This document shows positions 21,663-32,150 of a DNA stretch of 64,000 bases, piece by piece. Under the pieces are notes generated by a model. It worked only from the letters and a program-made list of their open reading frames with translations. It was not told the DNA's origin and did no database searches. A program made the position numbers and the translations under genes. The stretch comes from Conoideocrella luteorostrata. Taxonomy: Eukaryota > Ascomycota > Sordariomycetes > Hypocreales > Clavicipitaceae. Where the stretch lies: assembly GCA_032433595.1 (NCBI GenBank), contig JASWJB010000091.1, forward strand, positions 62,001-126,000, read 5' to 3'. The first letter of the stretch is position 1; every line of letters starts with the position of its first letter.

Positions 21663-22703
21663 CTAGGACTCTTCAGACGAAGAATCAGAATCGAAGAGAT
21701 CTTGGGCTGTGGCTCCCTCTTCCACCTCTTCGCCATCTGCATCCCATGGCACGGCGGAGGCAAGTACCATTCGGCGTCCCGTTAGGGCATCAAACGAACG
21801 CATTTCCAGGTCAGGATACGTATGTGACACGATCCTGACAATACGTGGATTTTTCATGATATGCACAAGCTCCCTCGCACGGGATTCCATATCTGCCTTC
21901 AATTGATTGAAACTGTCGGTAGGAACACACCTACAGCGGCTTGAGTACCGATATGAAGTATCTGAGTCAGAGGTTTCTGAGAGACTCAAGTTAATAACGA
22001 CGTCTTCGAGGCTCAGAAAGGGGCCTTTTCCTGGGGCGTGGGCGTTGAAGATGCGAGGACAAATGCTGCTCATCCGGCAGCGTAATCGCCGAAGAGTCGA
22101 GAGCATTGTACTTATAGTATCGCAAGGGTGTCTTCTGGAGGTATTGATTGGACCTGTGAGACATGTGCCGGCGGTATCAATTTCGAGGCAAGTGAGGTGG
22201 CTGATAGATACGAGTCTGATCAGAGACAATGTCTTTAAATAATTCCGTCGCTGTATGCCTAGCTCAGGGTTATGGCGCTCCGGTCGCGCTTCAAGCCTGA
22301 GAGACTGTAACCTCGTACATTGCTGGAGTATGCTGGCAAGAGCAGTAAGGCGGCCATTCAACTGGGTAATCCATGTATTGACGGCGTAGAATTCGATACC
22401 GAAGATTTCCATGCTACCTAACCCAGATTGCGCCGAATGCCAGTCCTCAAAGCCATCAAGGCTGAGGCTGACTGTTCTCACATGATGCTGTATCGAACGA
22501 ACAAAATCCACCTTGTTTGATGCGAGGACAAATTTCAGAAGTGAATCATCAGAAAATTTGAGATCTTGGAGGAGCACTGGCCAAGCAAGTTGGTACCACC
22601 ACTTGGAGACGAGGAGGCGTCGAGCATCCTGGCGGAAGAACGCTGAGCCTAGCAAGAGGAAGATTTGAAGCAAAATCTCTAGGGGGAGTAGCTGCAGCGA
22701 CAT
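21663..22703 (-). CDS. F-box protein, 346 aa
   Basis: A single-exon minus-strand gene. I chose the ATG at 22703 because an F-box begins right there (SLQLLPLEILLQIFLLLGSA, then RLLVSKWWYQLAWPVLLQDL). The longer upstream frame only adds residues encoded by an 11-bp minisatellite. The middle contains Leu-rich stretches (LQQCTRLQSLRLEARPE; LTCLEIDTAG) compatible with degenerate leucine-rich repeats. The C-terminus is acidic and Ser-rich (FDSDSSSEES). F-box proteins of this kind act as substrate receptors of SCF ubiquitin ligases through Skp1; the target here is unknown. The gene sits inside a repeat module, between two halves of a tail. Confidence 0.78.
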   Translation of the reverse strand: MSLQLLPLEILLQIFLLLGSAFFRQDARRLLVSKWWYQLAWPVLLQDLKFSDDSLLKFVLASNKVDFVRSIQHHVRTVSLSLDGFEDWHSAQSGLGSMEIFGIEFYAVNTWITQLNGRLTALASILQQCTRLQSLRLEARPERHNPELGIQRRNYLKTLSLIRLVSISHLTCLEIDTAGTCLTGPINTSRRHPCDTISTMLSTLRRLRCRMSSICPRIFNAHAPGKGPFLSLEDVVINLSLSETSDSDTSYRYSSRCRCVPTDSFNQLKADMESRARELVHIMKNPRIVRIVSHTYPDLEMRSFDALTGRRMVLASAVPWDADGEEVEEGATAQDLFDSDSSSEES

Positions 22704-22722
22704 GATTGTCGAGGATGTAGAT

Positions 22723-22826
22723 TGAGAGTTGATTGAGAGTTGATTGATAGTTGATTGAGAGTTGATTGAGAGTTGATTGAGAGTTGATTGAGAGTTGATT
22801 GAGAGTTGATTGAGAGTTGAGAGTTG
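22723..22826 (-). repeat. 11-bp minisatellite upstream of the F-box gene
   Basis: About nine near-perfect copies of TTGATTGAGAG lie immediately upstream of the F-box start. Because 11 is not a multiple of three, all three frames read the same 11-residue string, which produces an artefactual N-terminal extension on the minus strand. Confidence 0.85.
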
Positions 22827-22959
22827 ATGTACGTGGCAGCGTTGTGGCTTAAGAATCCCCGAAGACATGTACAGTAGTCCCGAATAGAAAGAGGGTTGAG
22901 AGACGCAGCGAAACAAGGTCCAGTAACAAGCCTGATGGTCGGGCGAAGCGGATGGTAAC

Positions 22960-23148
22960 TGTTGGAATCCCGCCAAGCACAATAGGAAACACAGAGCCCG
23001 TCACGTGGTCTCTTTTCCGCCACGATATTTATACAACGATATCGTGCCTCCCACCTTGACTTGTTTTCTTCTTCTTAGACAGATAACAGAGACTTGAGAA
23101 TATATTCAATTTGAAGTCAACGATCTAGATAGCTGCATACAGCCCACA
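22960..23148 (-). mobile_element. Solo LTR (family A), inverted
   Basis: On the + strand it begins TGTTGGAATCCCGCC and ends GCAGCCCACA, the reverse complement of the copy at 8671-8865. It is flanked by GTAAC (22955-22959) and GTATC (23149-23153), a 4/5 match consistent with an old 5-bp duplication. Confidence 0.72.
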
Positions 23149-23153
23149 GTATC

Positions 23154-23425
23154 CGCAGGGCTGATATAATCGAAAATGGCCCATTACAATGCCTCAATTA
23201 TTATTACCGCTCAACCCGGCGACTGACACATGGGCACCCGGGTGCCTAAATTATGTATGTCCGCAGCCAGGCCACGCTGACTCACCAGATTGCTGCCTGC
23301 AATAGCTATTGTTGTCTCTCCCACGTCTTGCTGTCAAGAGTATAGGCACCAACCAACACTCTGTCCATCTTCCTACTGTGAAGTCATGTCCTGCCGTACA
23401 GTCATCCTGCCGTTAAGTCATGTTC
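23154..23425. other. Unique interval between solo LTR and tail terminal unit
   Basis: No gene. Contains three near-copies of a TCCTGCCGT.AAGTCATG phrase at about 23385-23450. Confidence 0.4.
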
Positions 23426-23819
23426 TGGCGTGAAAATATATCCCGCCGTCAACAGTGCTGGCACAAACACTCCCACCCTCCAAGTCAACCGCGCAGCCGC
23501 GCGGATTTCTCGGCACTATGGTTTCGCTTTTTGCAGGACCTTTCGCAAGGCAGTGAGGGCGCCTTGGCCGCATGCTTGCCTGTGTGTGTGCAGTCAGGGG
23601 CTTGCACGCAACTCGACAGCCAGCGCTCGCAGCGGCACCAAACCTGGCACAAAAGATGCAGAAACGCCGGGCGCACACGACGCAGTGAAAAGAATTGCGA
23701 AACAAAGACTCCCAGCACGCCCGGCAACTCTGCGGCGGGGCAGCGCACAAAATCCCGGCGAGATGGGTGGTTTTTTGGATCGGGTTGTAAGCGGAAAAGG
23801 GAGAAGACTATAAGGCGTT
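23426..23819 (+). repeat. GC-rich terminal tail unit of module 5
   Basis: Contains GCCTTGGCCGCATGCTTGCC, GGCTTGCACGCAACTCGACA and CGGCAACTCTGCGGCGGGGC. The reverse complement of the same unit is found at about 30520-30760. Confidence 0.8.
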
Positions 23820-23908
23820 TTCCGAGGAGGACACCAACGTCCTTTGGGATTTTTTTCATTCCAAGACAGAAAGAAGTATACTATAAGGACTTAATGTCCT
23901 CCTCGGAA
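23820..23908. repeat. Terminal hairpin of module 5
   Basis: TTCCGAGGAGGAC (23820-23832) is the exact reverse complement of GTCCTCCTCGGAA (23896-23908), with AAGGAC/GTCCTT pairs inside. The right arm is also the start of the following array. Confidence 0.8.
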
Positions 23909-25985
23909 GACGTACAGGTGTTGCAAGAAGCATCAGATTGCAGGGCTAATTTAACAAGCTCGCTGAAAAGGGCTCAAATCTCGGAAGACATACAGGGGCT
24001 ATCGAAGCATGAAACATAGTAGGTCAATTTACCGAGCCTGTTGAAAGGGCTTAAATCTCGGGAGATGTACGGACGTGCAAGAAGCAATAGATATCACAAG
24101 GAGCTCGTCGAAACAGTTCAAGTATTGGAAGACGCACACGCGCGGTCTCGAAGCACCACGTATCGTAAGTTATTGATGACCGGATTGTTGGCCGCTGGCC
24201 GCTATCCAGTTCAGTCAGCTGACGAGCTCGTTCAAAAGATTTAAATCTCGGAGGACGTACAAGTGCTACTGAAGCTTCAGATATCGTACGTAAATTTGAC
24301 GAGCTTGTCAAAGGTTACATTCACGGAAGACATACAGGCGCTATCGAAGCATTAGACATTATAAGTCAATCTAACAAGCTCGTTAAAAGGCTCAAATCTC
24401 GGAACGTACTGGCAATTTCGAAGCATACGTATTGCAAGTCGATCTGGCGAGCTCGTCGAAAAGGCCCACATCTCGGAAGATGTACAAGTATTACATATCG
24501 CGAGTCGATCTGACGAGCTCATTGAAAAGGCTTAAATCTCGGGAGACATATAGGCATCTGAAGTCGCAGGTAAATATAACGAGCTTGTTGAAATATTCGA
24601 ATGTCGGACGCACAGGCTGCGAGAAGTATCAGATAGCATAAGTTAATCTAACGAGCTCGTTGAAACGTTCAAATGTCGGAAGAGGCACGGGTATCTAGTA
24701 TCGCGGGTTAATCAAACAAGCTCGTTCAAAGGTTTCATTCCCGGAAGACGTACAGGCGCTATCAAAGCATCAGGTCACAGGTAGATGTGTGTCACGACTG
24801 GGGAACTGGTAAAGCAGAGTGATAGACAATACTTTCGAAGTATTCGTAGCTTCTTAGAAACAAGGTAGCACTGTATTGTGAACGGTCTTAATCTCTGGCC
24901 TTTTAACAATCTGGTCTCCTCCTTCCCTACTTATGCTTCGCTGTTACCCCGCAGCGAGGAGTTTGCTAGCTGCATGATACTCTCCTCCAATAGGCCAAGG
25001 TGCGTCGCTAGATTCACGACGTCACGTGGCCTCTGGATGCCCTCACAAGCAGTAGTCTCTGACAATGTGACAAGCTCGTTAAAAGAAGATATACAGACGC
25101 CATTAAAGCACTTAATATTGTAGGTCAATCTAACGAGCTCGTTAAATTGCCTAAATGTCGTAGGACGTACAGGCTGCAAGGAGCTGGTTCAAAATTTAAT
25201 GCTCGGAAAACGTACACTGCATAAAGCATCAGATATTGAAAGTCAGTTGACGAGCTTGTTGAAAGATTCAAATGCCGGAAGACGTACAGGGGCTGCAGGA
25301 AACATTAGATCGCAGGATTCATCTGACAAGCTTGTTGGAGAGGCTCAAATGTTGGGAGACGTACAAGCATTACATATCGCAAGTGGATCTGACGAGTTCG
25401 TTGAAAAGGCTCAAATTTCGGAAGATGTACAGGCATCTTATATCTGACGAGCTCGTTCAAAGGTTCAATTCTCAGAAGACGTACACTGCACAAAGGATCA
25501 GATATCGATAGTTCGTTGACGAGCTGGTTGAAAAGTTCAAATATCGGAATATATAAAGGTTTAAATCTCAGAAGACGTACACAGAAAGAAGCATCAGATC
25601 GCAGTTTAATCTAATGAGCTCATTAAAGGTTTACATGTCGGATAATGTACAGGCGCTCAAGAAGCATGAGATCCATGAGATATCGTAAGGCAATCTGTCC
25701 AAGAGGTTTTCTTCGATTATGGGATTGTCGGCCGCGATGTAATTTAGTTGGTTGACGAGCTCGTTCAATGGTACAGGCGCTGCAAGAAGCATCGGATCCA
25801 TCAGATATCGAAAAGCGATCTGACAAAGACGTGAAAGGGCTCAAGTCTTACAAGACGTATTGGCACTGCAAGAAGTGTTTACCACGGTAGGTCAGTCTAA
25901 CGAACCTATTGAATGGTTTAAATCTCGCAAAACTTACAGGCGCTGCAGGAAGCATCCGATCTCGCAAGTCAATCTGAAGACGATG
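23909..25985 (+). repeat. Degenerate tandem array of module 6, interrupted by a solo LTR
   Basis: About 1.8 kb of array units plus a 275-bp LTR at 24790-25064. Two DDGIVGRDLIQ-type units occur near 24165-24225 and 25692-25755. Confidence 0.87.
24790..25064 (+). mobile_element. Solo LTR (Ty3/gypsy-like), 275 bp, target duplication ATGTG
   Basis: Begins TGTCACGACTGGGG and ends GTAGTCTCTGACA, with ATGTG on both sides (24785-24789 and 25065-25069). It is inserted in an array unit. Its right half (GAGTTTGCTAGCTGCATGAT) matches, inverted, the LTR-like sequence at 40594-40940. Confidence 0.82.
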
Positions 25986-26505
25986 GTGACCACAGGTCAG
26001 GGCTCCAGTCAGGAAGACGGTTACAATAGGAGCGGTCGGCAGAGTGAAAAGTCGGCACTCGGGAGAGTGGAGAGTCAGCCGACGATGATGATCATGCTGC
26101 TGCTGCTGATGGCCACAAGTCAGGATTCTGGTCACGATAGTAGCGGTCGGGAGGGGAAAAGTCTGCTGCTGCTGTTGATGCCGCTGCCGCTATTAGTACT
26201 TGGGAGAGGGGAAAGCCAGCACTCGGGAGAGGGGAAGAGACAGCTAATAATGATGATGCCGCTACTGCTGATGATGATGCCGCTGCTGCGCACGCAAGAA
26301 ATGTCGCTGCTGTGGATGATTGTGATGCCGCTGATGCTGTCAGCACTTGGGAGAGGGAAAAAGTCTGCACTCACGAGAGAGGACAGTCAGCCGATGATGA
26401 TGCTGCTGCTGCTGCTGCTGCCGTTGATGCCGCCGCCGCCGATGATGATGATGCCACGGATGATGCCGCTGCTGCTGCTGATGCGAGAGAGCAGGGCTTG
26501 GTCGG
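25986..26505 (+). repeat. Acidic region of module 6
   Basis: Starts with ACCACAGGTCAGGGCTCCAG. It has several CACTCGGGAGAGGGGAAGAG spacers and GATGATGCCGCTGCTGCTGC runs, with ACGCAAGAAATGTCGCTGC (HARNVAA) in the middle. Confidence 0.82.
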
Positions 26506-27056
26506 TCGGGGGACCATGGAGCGATACAGGGCTGGAACGTACCACAAGAGTAACATAACAATACACGACATAGCAACCAGCCCACAATATGGGACAATTT
26601 CTGGTGCAAAAAATGCAGAAATTCACGGCGTATATATTAAAAAAAGAGGCAGTGCCTTAAATATAATACCTAGTGCGCAGTCTACGAAAACCCGCTCAGT
26701 CGGGAATCCAGCTATCAGGGCTTGTAAGCAACATGCAACATGTAATGCATCATAACCAGCAACACCATAGCCAGCGCACCTGATTAGGCCAAACCTAGCG
26801 CAAAAGATGCACAAAAGCCCAGCGCACAAGGTGTACTAAAACACAAGGCGCGAAACAGAGCACCTGGTGCGAAATTTACGAAAAATCTTTCTTCGTCAGG
26901 AGTTCAGCGACAGGGGGCCTACAAGCAGCATACAACATCACACAGCAGCAATACCACGAGGGAAGATGAACCTGGTGCAAAGATACACAAAATGCCAGCG
27001 GGATAGGGTGTTTTGCTCGAGTTGTAAGCGGGAAAGGGAGGAGACTGTAAGGCGTT
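26506..27056 (+). repeat. Tail of module 6
   Basis: Standard tail units, but the GC-rich terminal unit is truncated to its last about 70 bp (AAAATGCCAGCGGGATAGGG). Confidence 0.78.
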
Positions 27057-27143
27057 TTCCGATGGGGACACTAGTTCTTCTGGTCTAGTGCTTTCTCTCT
27101 TGCAAAGAAGAAGACCTAAATGACGCTAGTGTCCTCCATGGAA
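27057..27143. repeat. Terminal hairpin of module 6
   Basis: TTCCGATGGGGACACTAG pairs with CTAGTGTCCTCCATGGAA with few mismatches. It contains an inner GGTCTAG stem segment. Confidence 0.75.
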
Positions 27144-27560
27144 GATATATAGCGCTATGAGAAGCATCGGGTATTGCAAGTTGGATCACGGGCTCGTTGA
27201 AAGATTTAAATGTCGGAAGACGTACAGGCGCTTCAGGAAGTATCAGATTGCATGGTTGATCTAACGAGTTCGTTGAAACGTTCAATTGTCGGACGTATAG
27301 GCTGCAAGAAGCATCAGGCATTATAAGTCAGTTGACGAGCTCGTTGAGAGGTTCAAATCTCGGAAGACGTACAGGCATCTAATATCGCAGGTCAATCTAA
27401 CGAGGTCGTTGAAAGGCTCAAATCTCGGAAGATGTACACAGCAAGAAGCATCAGATCGCAGGTTAACCTGACGAGCTCGTTGAATGGTTCAAATATCGGA
27501 AGACGTACAGGCGTTCAAGAAGCATCGGATCCATCAGATATCGTGAGGCAAGCTGCACAA
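27144..27560 (+). repeat. Short tandem array of module 7
   Basis: About six array units. The last carries the GATCCATCAGATATCGTGAG variant followed by a DDGIVGR-type unit (27553-27605). Confidence 0.83.
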
Positions 27561-29435
27561 GACGATGTCTTTGATGATGGAATTGTCGGCCGCCGTCTAA
27601 TTCGATCAGGAAGACAGTTACAATAGGAGCGGTCGGCAGAGGCGAAAGTCGGCACTCGAGAGAGGATATGTCAGCACTCGGGAGAGGGGAAAAGTTGGGA
27701 CTTGGGAGAGGGAAAACTCAGCTACTGATGATGCCGCTGCCGCTGCCGCTGCTACTGATGATGATGATGCCGCTGCTGCTCTCAGCACTTGGGAGAGGGG
27801 AACGTCAGCACTCACGAGAGAGAAGAGACAGCTGATGATAATGCTGCTGCCGCCGCTGATGCCGCTACGATGATGATGACGATGCCGCCGCTGCTGCTGC
27901 TGCTGTTGGTTGATGGCTGCAGGCCAGGATTCCGGTCACGATTGTAGCGGTTGGGAAGGGGGAAAGTCGGATGCTGCTGCAGATACCGCCGCCGCCGCTG
28001 ATGATGATGCTGGTCAGAGGTTAGGTTTCCTGTCGGGATTCTGGTCACGATTGTAGCGGTCGGGAGGGGAAAAGTCTGCTGTTGCTGGTGATGAGGATGT
28101 TGCTGCTGCTGTTGGCACTGGGCAGAGGGAAAAGGTCAGCACTCACGAGAGAGGAGAGTAAGCTGATGATGATGATGCTGCCGCTGCCGCCGCTGATGCC
28201 GGTGCTGCTGTTAGCACTCGGGAGAGGGAAAAAGTCAGCTGCTGATGATGATGATGCCGCTGCTGCTCTCAGCACTTGGGAGAGGGAAAAGTCAGCACTC
28301 ACGAGAGAGAATAGCCAGCTGATGATGATGCTTCTGCTGATGATGGCCACAGGCTAGGATTCCGTTCACGATTGTTGCGGTCGGGAAGGGGGAAAGTCGG
28401 ATGCTGCTGCTTATACCGCCGCTGCCGCTGGTGATAATGAAGGTCAAGATTCCGGTCGGTATTCTTGTCACGATCGTAGCGGTCGGGAGGGAAAAACTCG
28501 GATGCTGCTGCTGCTGTTGCTGATGATGAGGATGCCGTTTCATTTAGTGAGGATGTTGCTGCCCACGCCAGAAATGCCGCTGCCGCTGTTAGCACTTGGA
28601 GAGGAGGAAAAGAAGCACTTGGGAGAGGGAAGAGTCAGCTAATAATGATGATTCCGCCGCCGCCACCGCTGATGATGATGCCACTGATGATGCCACTGCT
28701 GCTGATATTGATGATGGTCACAGGTCAGCATTCCCGTCGGGTTTCTGGCCACGATCGTAGCGGTCGGGAGAAGGGAAAAGCCAGCTGCTGCTAATGATGC
28801 TGCCGCTGCTGCTGTCGGCACTGGGAAGAAGGGGAAAGTTAGCACTTGGGAGGGGGAAGAGTCAGTTAGTAATGATGATTCCGCCGCCGCCGCTCCTGCT
28901 GTTGCTGAATTATGAGGATGATGTCGCAGCTTCTGGTGATGCCGTTGCTGCTAACGAGGATGTCGCTGCCCACGCCAGAAATGCCGCCGCTGCTGCTGCT
29001 GTCAGTATTTGTGAGAGGGGAAAAGTAAGCACTTACGAGAGGGACGAGTCAGCTAATAATGACGATTCCGCTGCTGCTGCTGATGCCGCTGCTGATGATG
29101 ATGATGACAATGCCGTCGCCGCCGCCGATGATGATGATGATGATGCCATTGATGATGCCACTGATGATACCGCCGCTGCTGATACTGATGATGGCCACAG
29201 GTCAGGATTCCGGTCGGGTTCTGGCCACGATCGTAGCGGTCGGGAGGGGGGAAATCAGATGCTGCTACTGATGCCGCCGCCGCCGATAATGATGATGATG
29301 CCACGGATGATGCCACCGCCGATGATGATGATGATGATGATAATGCCACGGATGATGCCGCCACCGCTGCTGATGAGGATGCTGCTGCTGCTGCGGATGA
29401 TGCTACTGCCTGCACGACCACGGCGGCGCCCGAGC
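27561..29435 (+). repeat. Expanded acidic region of module 7 (about 1.9 kb)
   Basis: At least seven repeats of spacer plus GATGATGCCGCTGCTGC run, alternating CACTTGGGAGAGGGAAAAG-type and CACGATCGTAGCGGTCGGGA-type spacers. It is the longest acidic region in the window. On the + strand it reads mostly D/A, or M/L/P in another frame; on the minus strand, S/A/I/H-rich strings. These many overlapping frames are low-complexity artefacts. Confidence 0.82.
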
Positions 29436-30250
29436 TGCAAAAAGCAGGGCCTGGTGGCAGCGATACGGGGCTCGTAGGTAACACAAGAGTGGCACAACAA
29501 CACAGCACAGCGCCCAGCGCACCAGATGCAAAGAAAACCAGCGCATAAGATACAGAAAAATAGAGCGCATAAATTGTATTAGAGAGCAGGGCACGAAACT
29601 AAAAACTTGTTGCGCAATCTACGAAAAACTTTCTTCGTCAGGAATCCAGGCATAGGGGGCTGGCTTAGACGCAGCAGTACAACACAGTATAGCACAACAC
29701 AGCAGCAATACCACCGGACAAGACTAAGCCCAGTGCACAAGATGCACAAGAGCACGGCGCAAAAGTTGCAATTAAAAGCAGGGCGCGAAACAAAACACTT
29801 GGTGCGCAATCTTCAAAAAAACCCGCTCGGTCGGGCATGCAGCGATCAGGGAGCTACAAGCACCATGCAGCACAACACAGCAGCAACACCACAAGACACA
29901 ACCAGACCTGGTGCAAAAGATGCACAAGAAGCCATTGCACAAGATGTGATTAAATTCAAGCCATGAAAGTAGACACCTGCCGCGAAATCAGCCAAAATGT
30001 GCGGCTCGCACCCCCACGGCGATAACTCAACGACAACACGCCGCAGCACGCCCAAACCTGACGCAATCGACTCGCAACGACGCCGCACACACGATGCGAT
30101 GAAAAAAACGCCGCTCCTGGCGCGCGCGGCAACTCTGCGGCGGGCAGCGCACAAAATGCCGGCGGGATGGGTAGTTTTTTGGTCAGGTTGTGAGCTGAAG
30201 AGGAGGAGGTTATGAGCAGAAAGGAGGAGGTTATTCGGCGTAAAAGGAGT
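29436..30250 (+). repeat. Tail of module 7
   Basis: At least three tail units with ATCTACGAAAAACTTTCTTC-like and CACAAGAGCACGGCGCAAAA-like words, ending in the GC-rich terminal unit that forms the left arm of the palindrome. Confidence 0.8.
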
Positions 30251-30590
30251 CGACTGTGGGCCGTGTCCCTTTACTAGGATGGAGACCTTGCAGTTAACAC
30301 TCTACTAGAGAGAGTGATAGCTACATGAGACGTAGTCGACTATGGGCCGTGTCCCTTTACTAGGATGGAGACCTTGCAGTTACCACTCTACTAGAGAGAG
30401 TGATAGCGACAAGAGACGTAGTCCTAGTAAAGGGACACGGCTCACAGTCGACTCCTTTTACGCCGAATAACCTCCTCCTTTCTGCTCATAACCTCCTCCT
30501 CTTCAGCTCACAACCTGACCAAAAAAACTACCCATCCCGCCGGTATTTTGTGCGCTGCCCGCCGCAGAGTTGCCGCGTGCGCCGGGAGTG
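30113..30590. repeat. Large palindrome joining tail to inverted tail
   Basis: The left arm (about 30113-30276) and right arm (about 30425-30590) are near-identical inverted copies. AGGAGGAGGTTATGAGCAGA is matched by TCTGCTCATAACCTCCTCCT. The few differences include ATGCCGG versus ATACCGG and a 6- versus 7-base T run. Between the arms an approximately 85-bp hairpin element is present twice in tandem (from about 30252 and 30338), each with TTTACTAGGATGGAGACCTT. The arms can form a long cruciform. Confidence 0.88.
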
Positions 30591-30760
30591 CCTGCTTTTG
30601 CCTGCATTGCATGTGCATTGTGTACGCCGGGCTTTTCTGCATCGATTGCGCCAGGTTTGGTGCCGTTGCGGGCGATGGCTGTCGAGTTGCGGCCAGGCCC
30701 CTAACCGCACGCACACACACACACACACACAGGCAGGCAGCCAAGGCGTCCTCACTACCA
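30591..30760 (-). repeat. Inverted GC-rich terminal tail unit with (CA)n tract
   Basis: The reverse complement of the terminal unit seen at 23560-23700. It ends with an 11-copy CA dinucleotide run (about 30711-30732) and CAGGCAGGCAGCCAAGGCG. Confidence 0.75.
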
Positions 30761-30926
30761 TCAGATATACATGCGCAAGCCTTATTAAATGTCATGTAAA
30801 TAGTGCGCCAAAATCCGGCGGTCACACGATTGGGGCAAGTGGCAGTTGGGCAGGGCATAGAGCATTTGTGTCTTATTCTTGTACAGCAGGATATATAGTA
30901 ATAATAACTAACTAAAAGAACACTTA

Positions 30927-30988
30927 AAGGTGACCACGTGGCCCGCTCCGTGCTTCCTATTGTGCTTGACGGCAAGATTCCAACATTG
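30927..30988 (+). repeat. Truncated family A LTR end
   Basis: AAGGTGACCACGTGGCCCGC through TTGACGGCAAGATTCCAACA matches the last 62 bp of the solo LTRs at 8671 and 16006. The rest of the LTR is missing. Confidence 0.65.
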
Positions 30989-31950
30989 ATCCCAAAGTCG
31001 TGTCATGCGGCTGTTACTACAAAATAATACAATAAAATACATGATGATTTGTGAGTAAGAATGCAGGAAAATTGTACCGGGGTTTTGGCTGGGCCAGTTC
31101 GGGCCGATAGTTCGAGGAGTTGAAGTTGTGGTAGGAGGTCGAGGTTGGAGAGAGACTGCAAGGTTGGCGCGCGCAGCGCGCAGGCCTTATAAATAGGTGC
31201 AAGGTGCAATGCAAGCAGTCGCTTTGCATTGACGGATCTTTTTGGTCTATTGGGGGGTAACAAGCACACCTTCTTGTTATGTACCCAAGGTCAGCATTCC
31301 GAACCCAGGAGCGAATAATTCCAAGACCCCCGGGGGGGGGGGGGGGGGGCGCGTGATTCTTACCCTGTTCTGGAAGCAAACGCTGACGAAACATCGGATG
31401 CTGACAATACAGAGAACAGCTTGCCAATCGCTGCTGAGTGCGTCGCCCAGGGGATGTCCGTCAACGGTGTTGCGTTCTTCTCGAGAAAGTTGAGCCATTT
31501 TATAGGCTAGTAAAGCTGGCGGGACATTGTTATTGGGCTGTATCATCATCAAAAAAGATGCAAAGTTTGTCAACCCAGTGAGGTCAAGAAGGTTAAAAAA
31601 AAATATGGGAGTTCAGAAAATAACAGCGGCCCTCTTGTTCATCACTGCGCGCTTGCCAGTCTACGACATGGGGGCAATTTTGACTTCTTTCATAGTGGAA
31701 AATAGGTGGCGAGCTAAGTACCTGCAATTTTTCACTCGCATGGGTGGAAAGTGAGGACTTGGGTAAAGCGGCCGTGGAGAAAGAGCCTAAGAAACGGCTA
31801 CTACATCCAAGGAAGGCAGCAGGCGCCGTCTGTAGTTTTTCACGTTGGCTGCGTCGTCAAAGTGAATGAGGTTGACGTGCACATTTGCGCGCGGTGGATT
31901 AGGTTTCTGTCCGTCATCAAACAACCCACAGGATGGCTGTCCGCCACGCT
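30989..31950. other. Interval without a supported gene
   Basis: Contains a CCCCC tract followed by an 18-base G run (31332-31349), which spoils any frame across it. Minus-strand frames of about 100 codons at 31017-31573 show no recognisable domain. Nothing is called. Confidence 0.45.
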
Positions 31951-31959
31951 CCCGAACAC

Positions 31960-32150
31960 CCACAGCCTCCCTCCTCCTTTTCCTGCCCACAGCCTTCTCC
32001 TCTTTCTGCTCACAACCCGAGTGAAAAAAGCCACCCATCCCGCCGGTATTTTGTACGCTGCCCCGCCGCAGAGTGGCTGCAGCGCGTTTATTTCGCAATC
32101 ACTCCGGCCGGAAGCAGGTTGCATCGTGTACGCCGGGCCCTTCTGCTGCA
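31960..32150 (-). repeat. Inverted tail terminal unit overlapping the end of the kinase gene
   Basis: CCACCCATCCCGCCGGTATT and GTGTACGCCGGGCCCTTCTG match the inverted tail at 30530-30650. The stop codon of the phosphotransferase-like gene (32099-32101) lies inside it, so the last codons of that gene are repeat-derived. Confidence 0.72.

Noticed and set aside
21663..22982. Longer F-box protein start (439 codons)
   Set aside because: The extra N-terminus is encoded by the 11-bp minisatellite and the edge of an LTR; the F-box begins at the ATG at 22703.
26312..26755. Plus-strand 147-codon Asp/Ala frame
   Set aside because: Part of the module acidic region with the frame lost on both sides; kept only as repeat, not as a gene.
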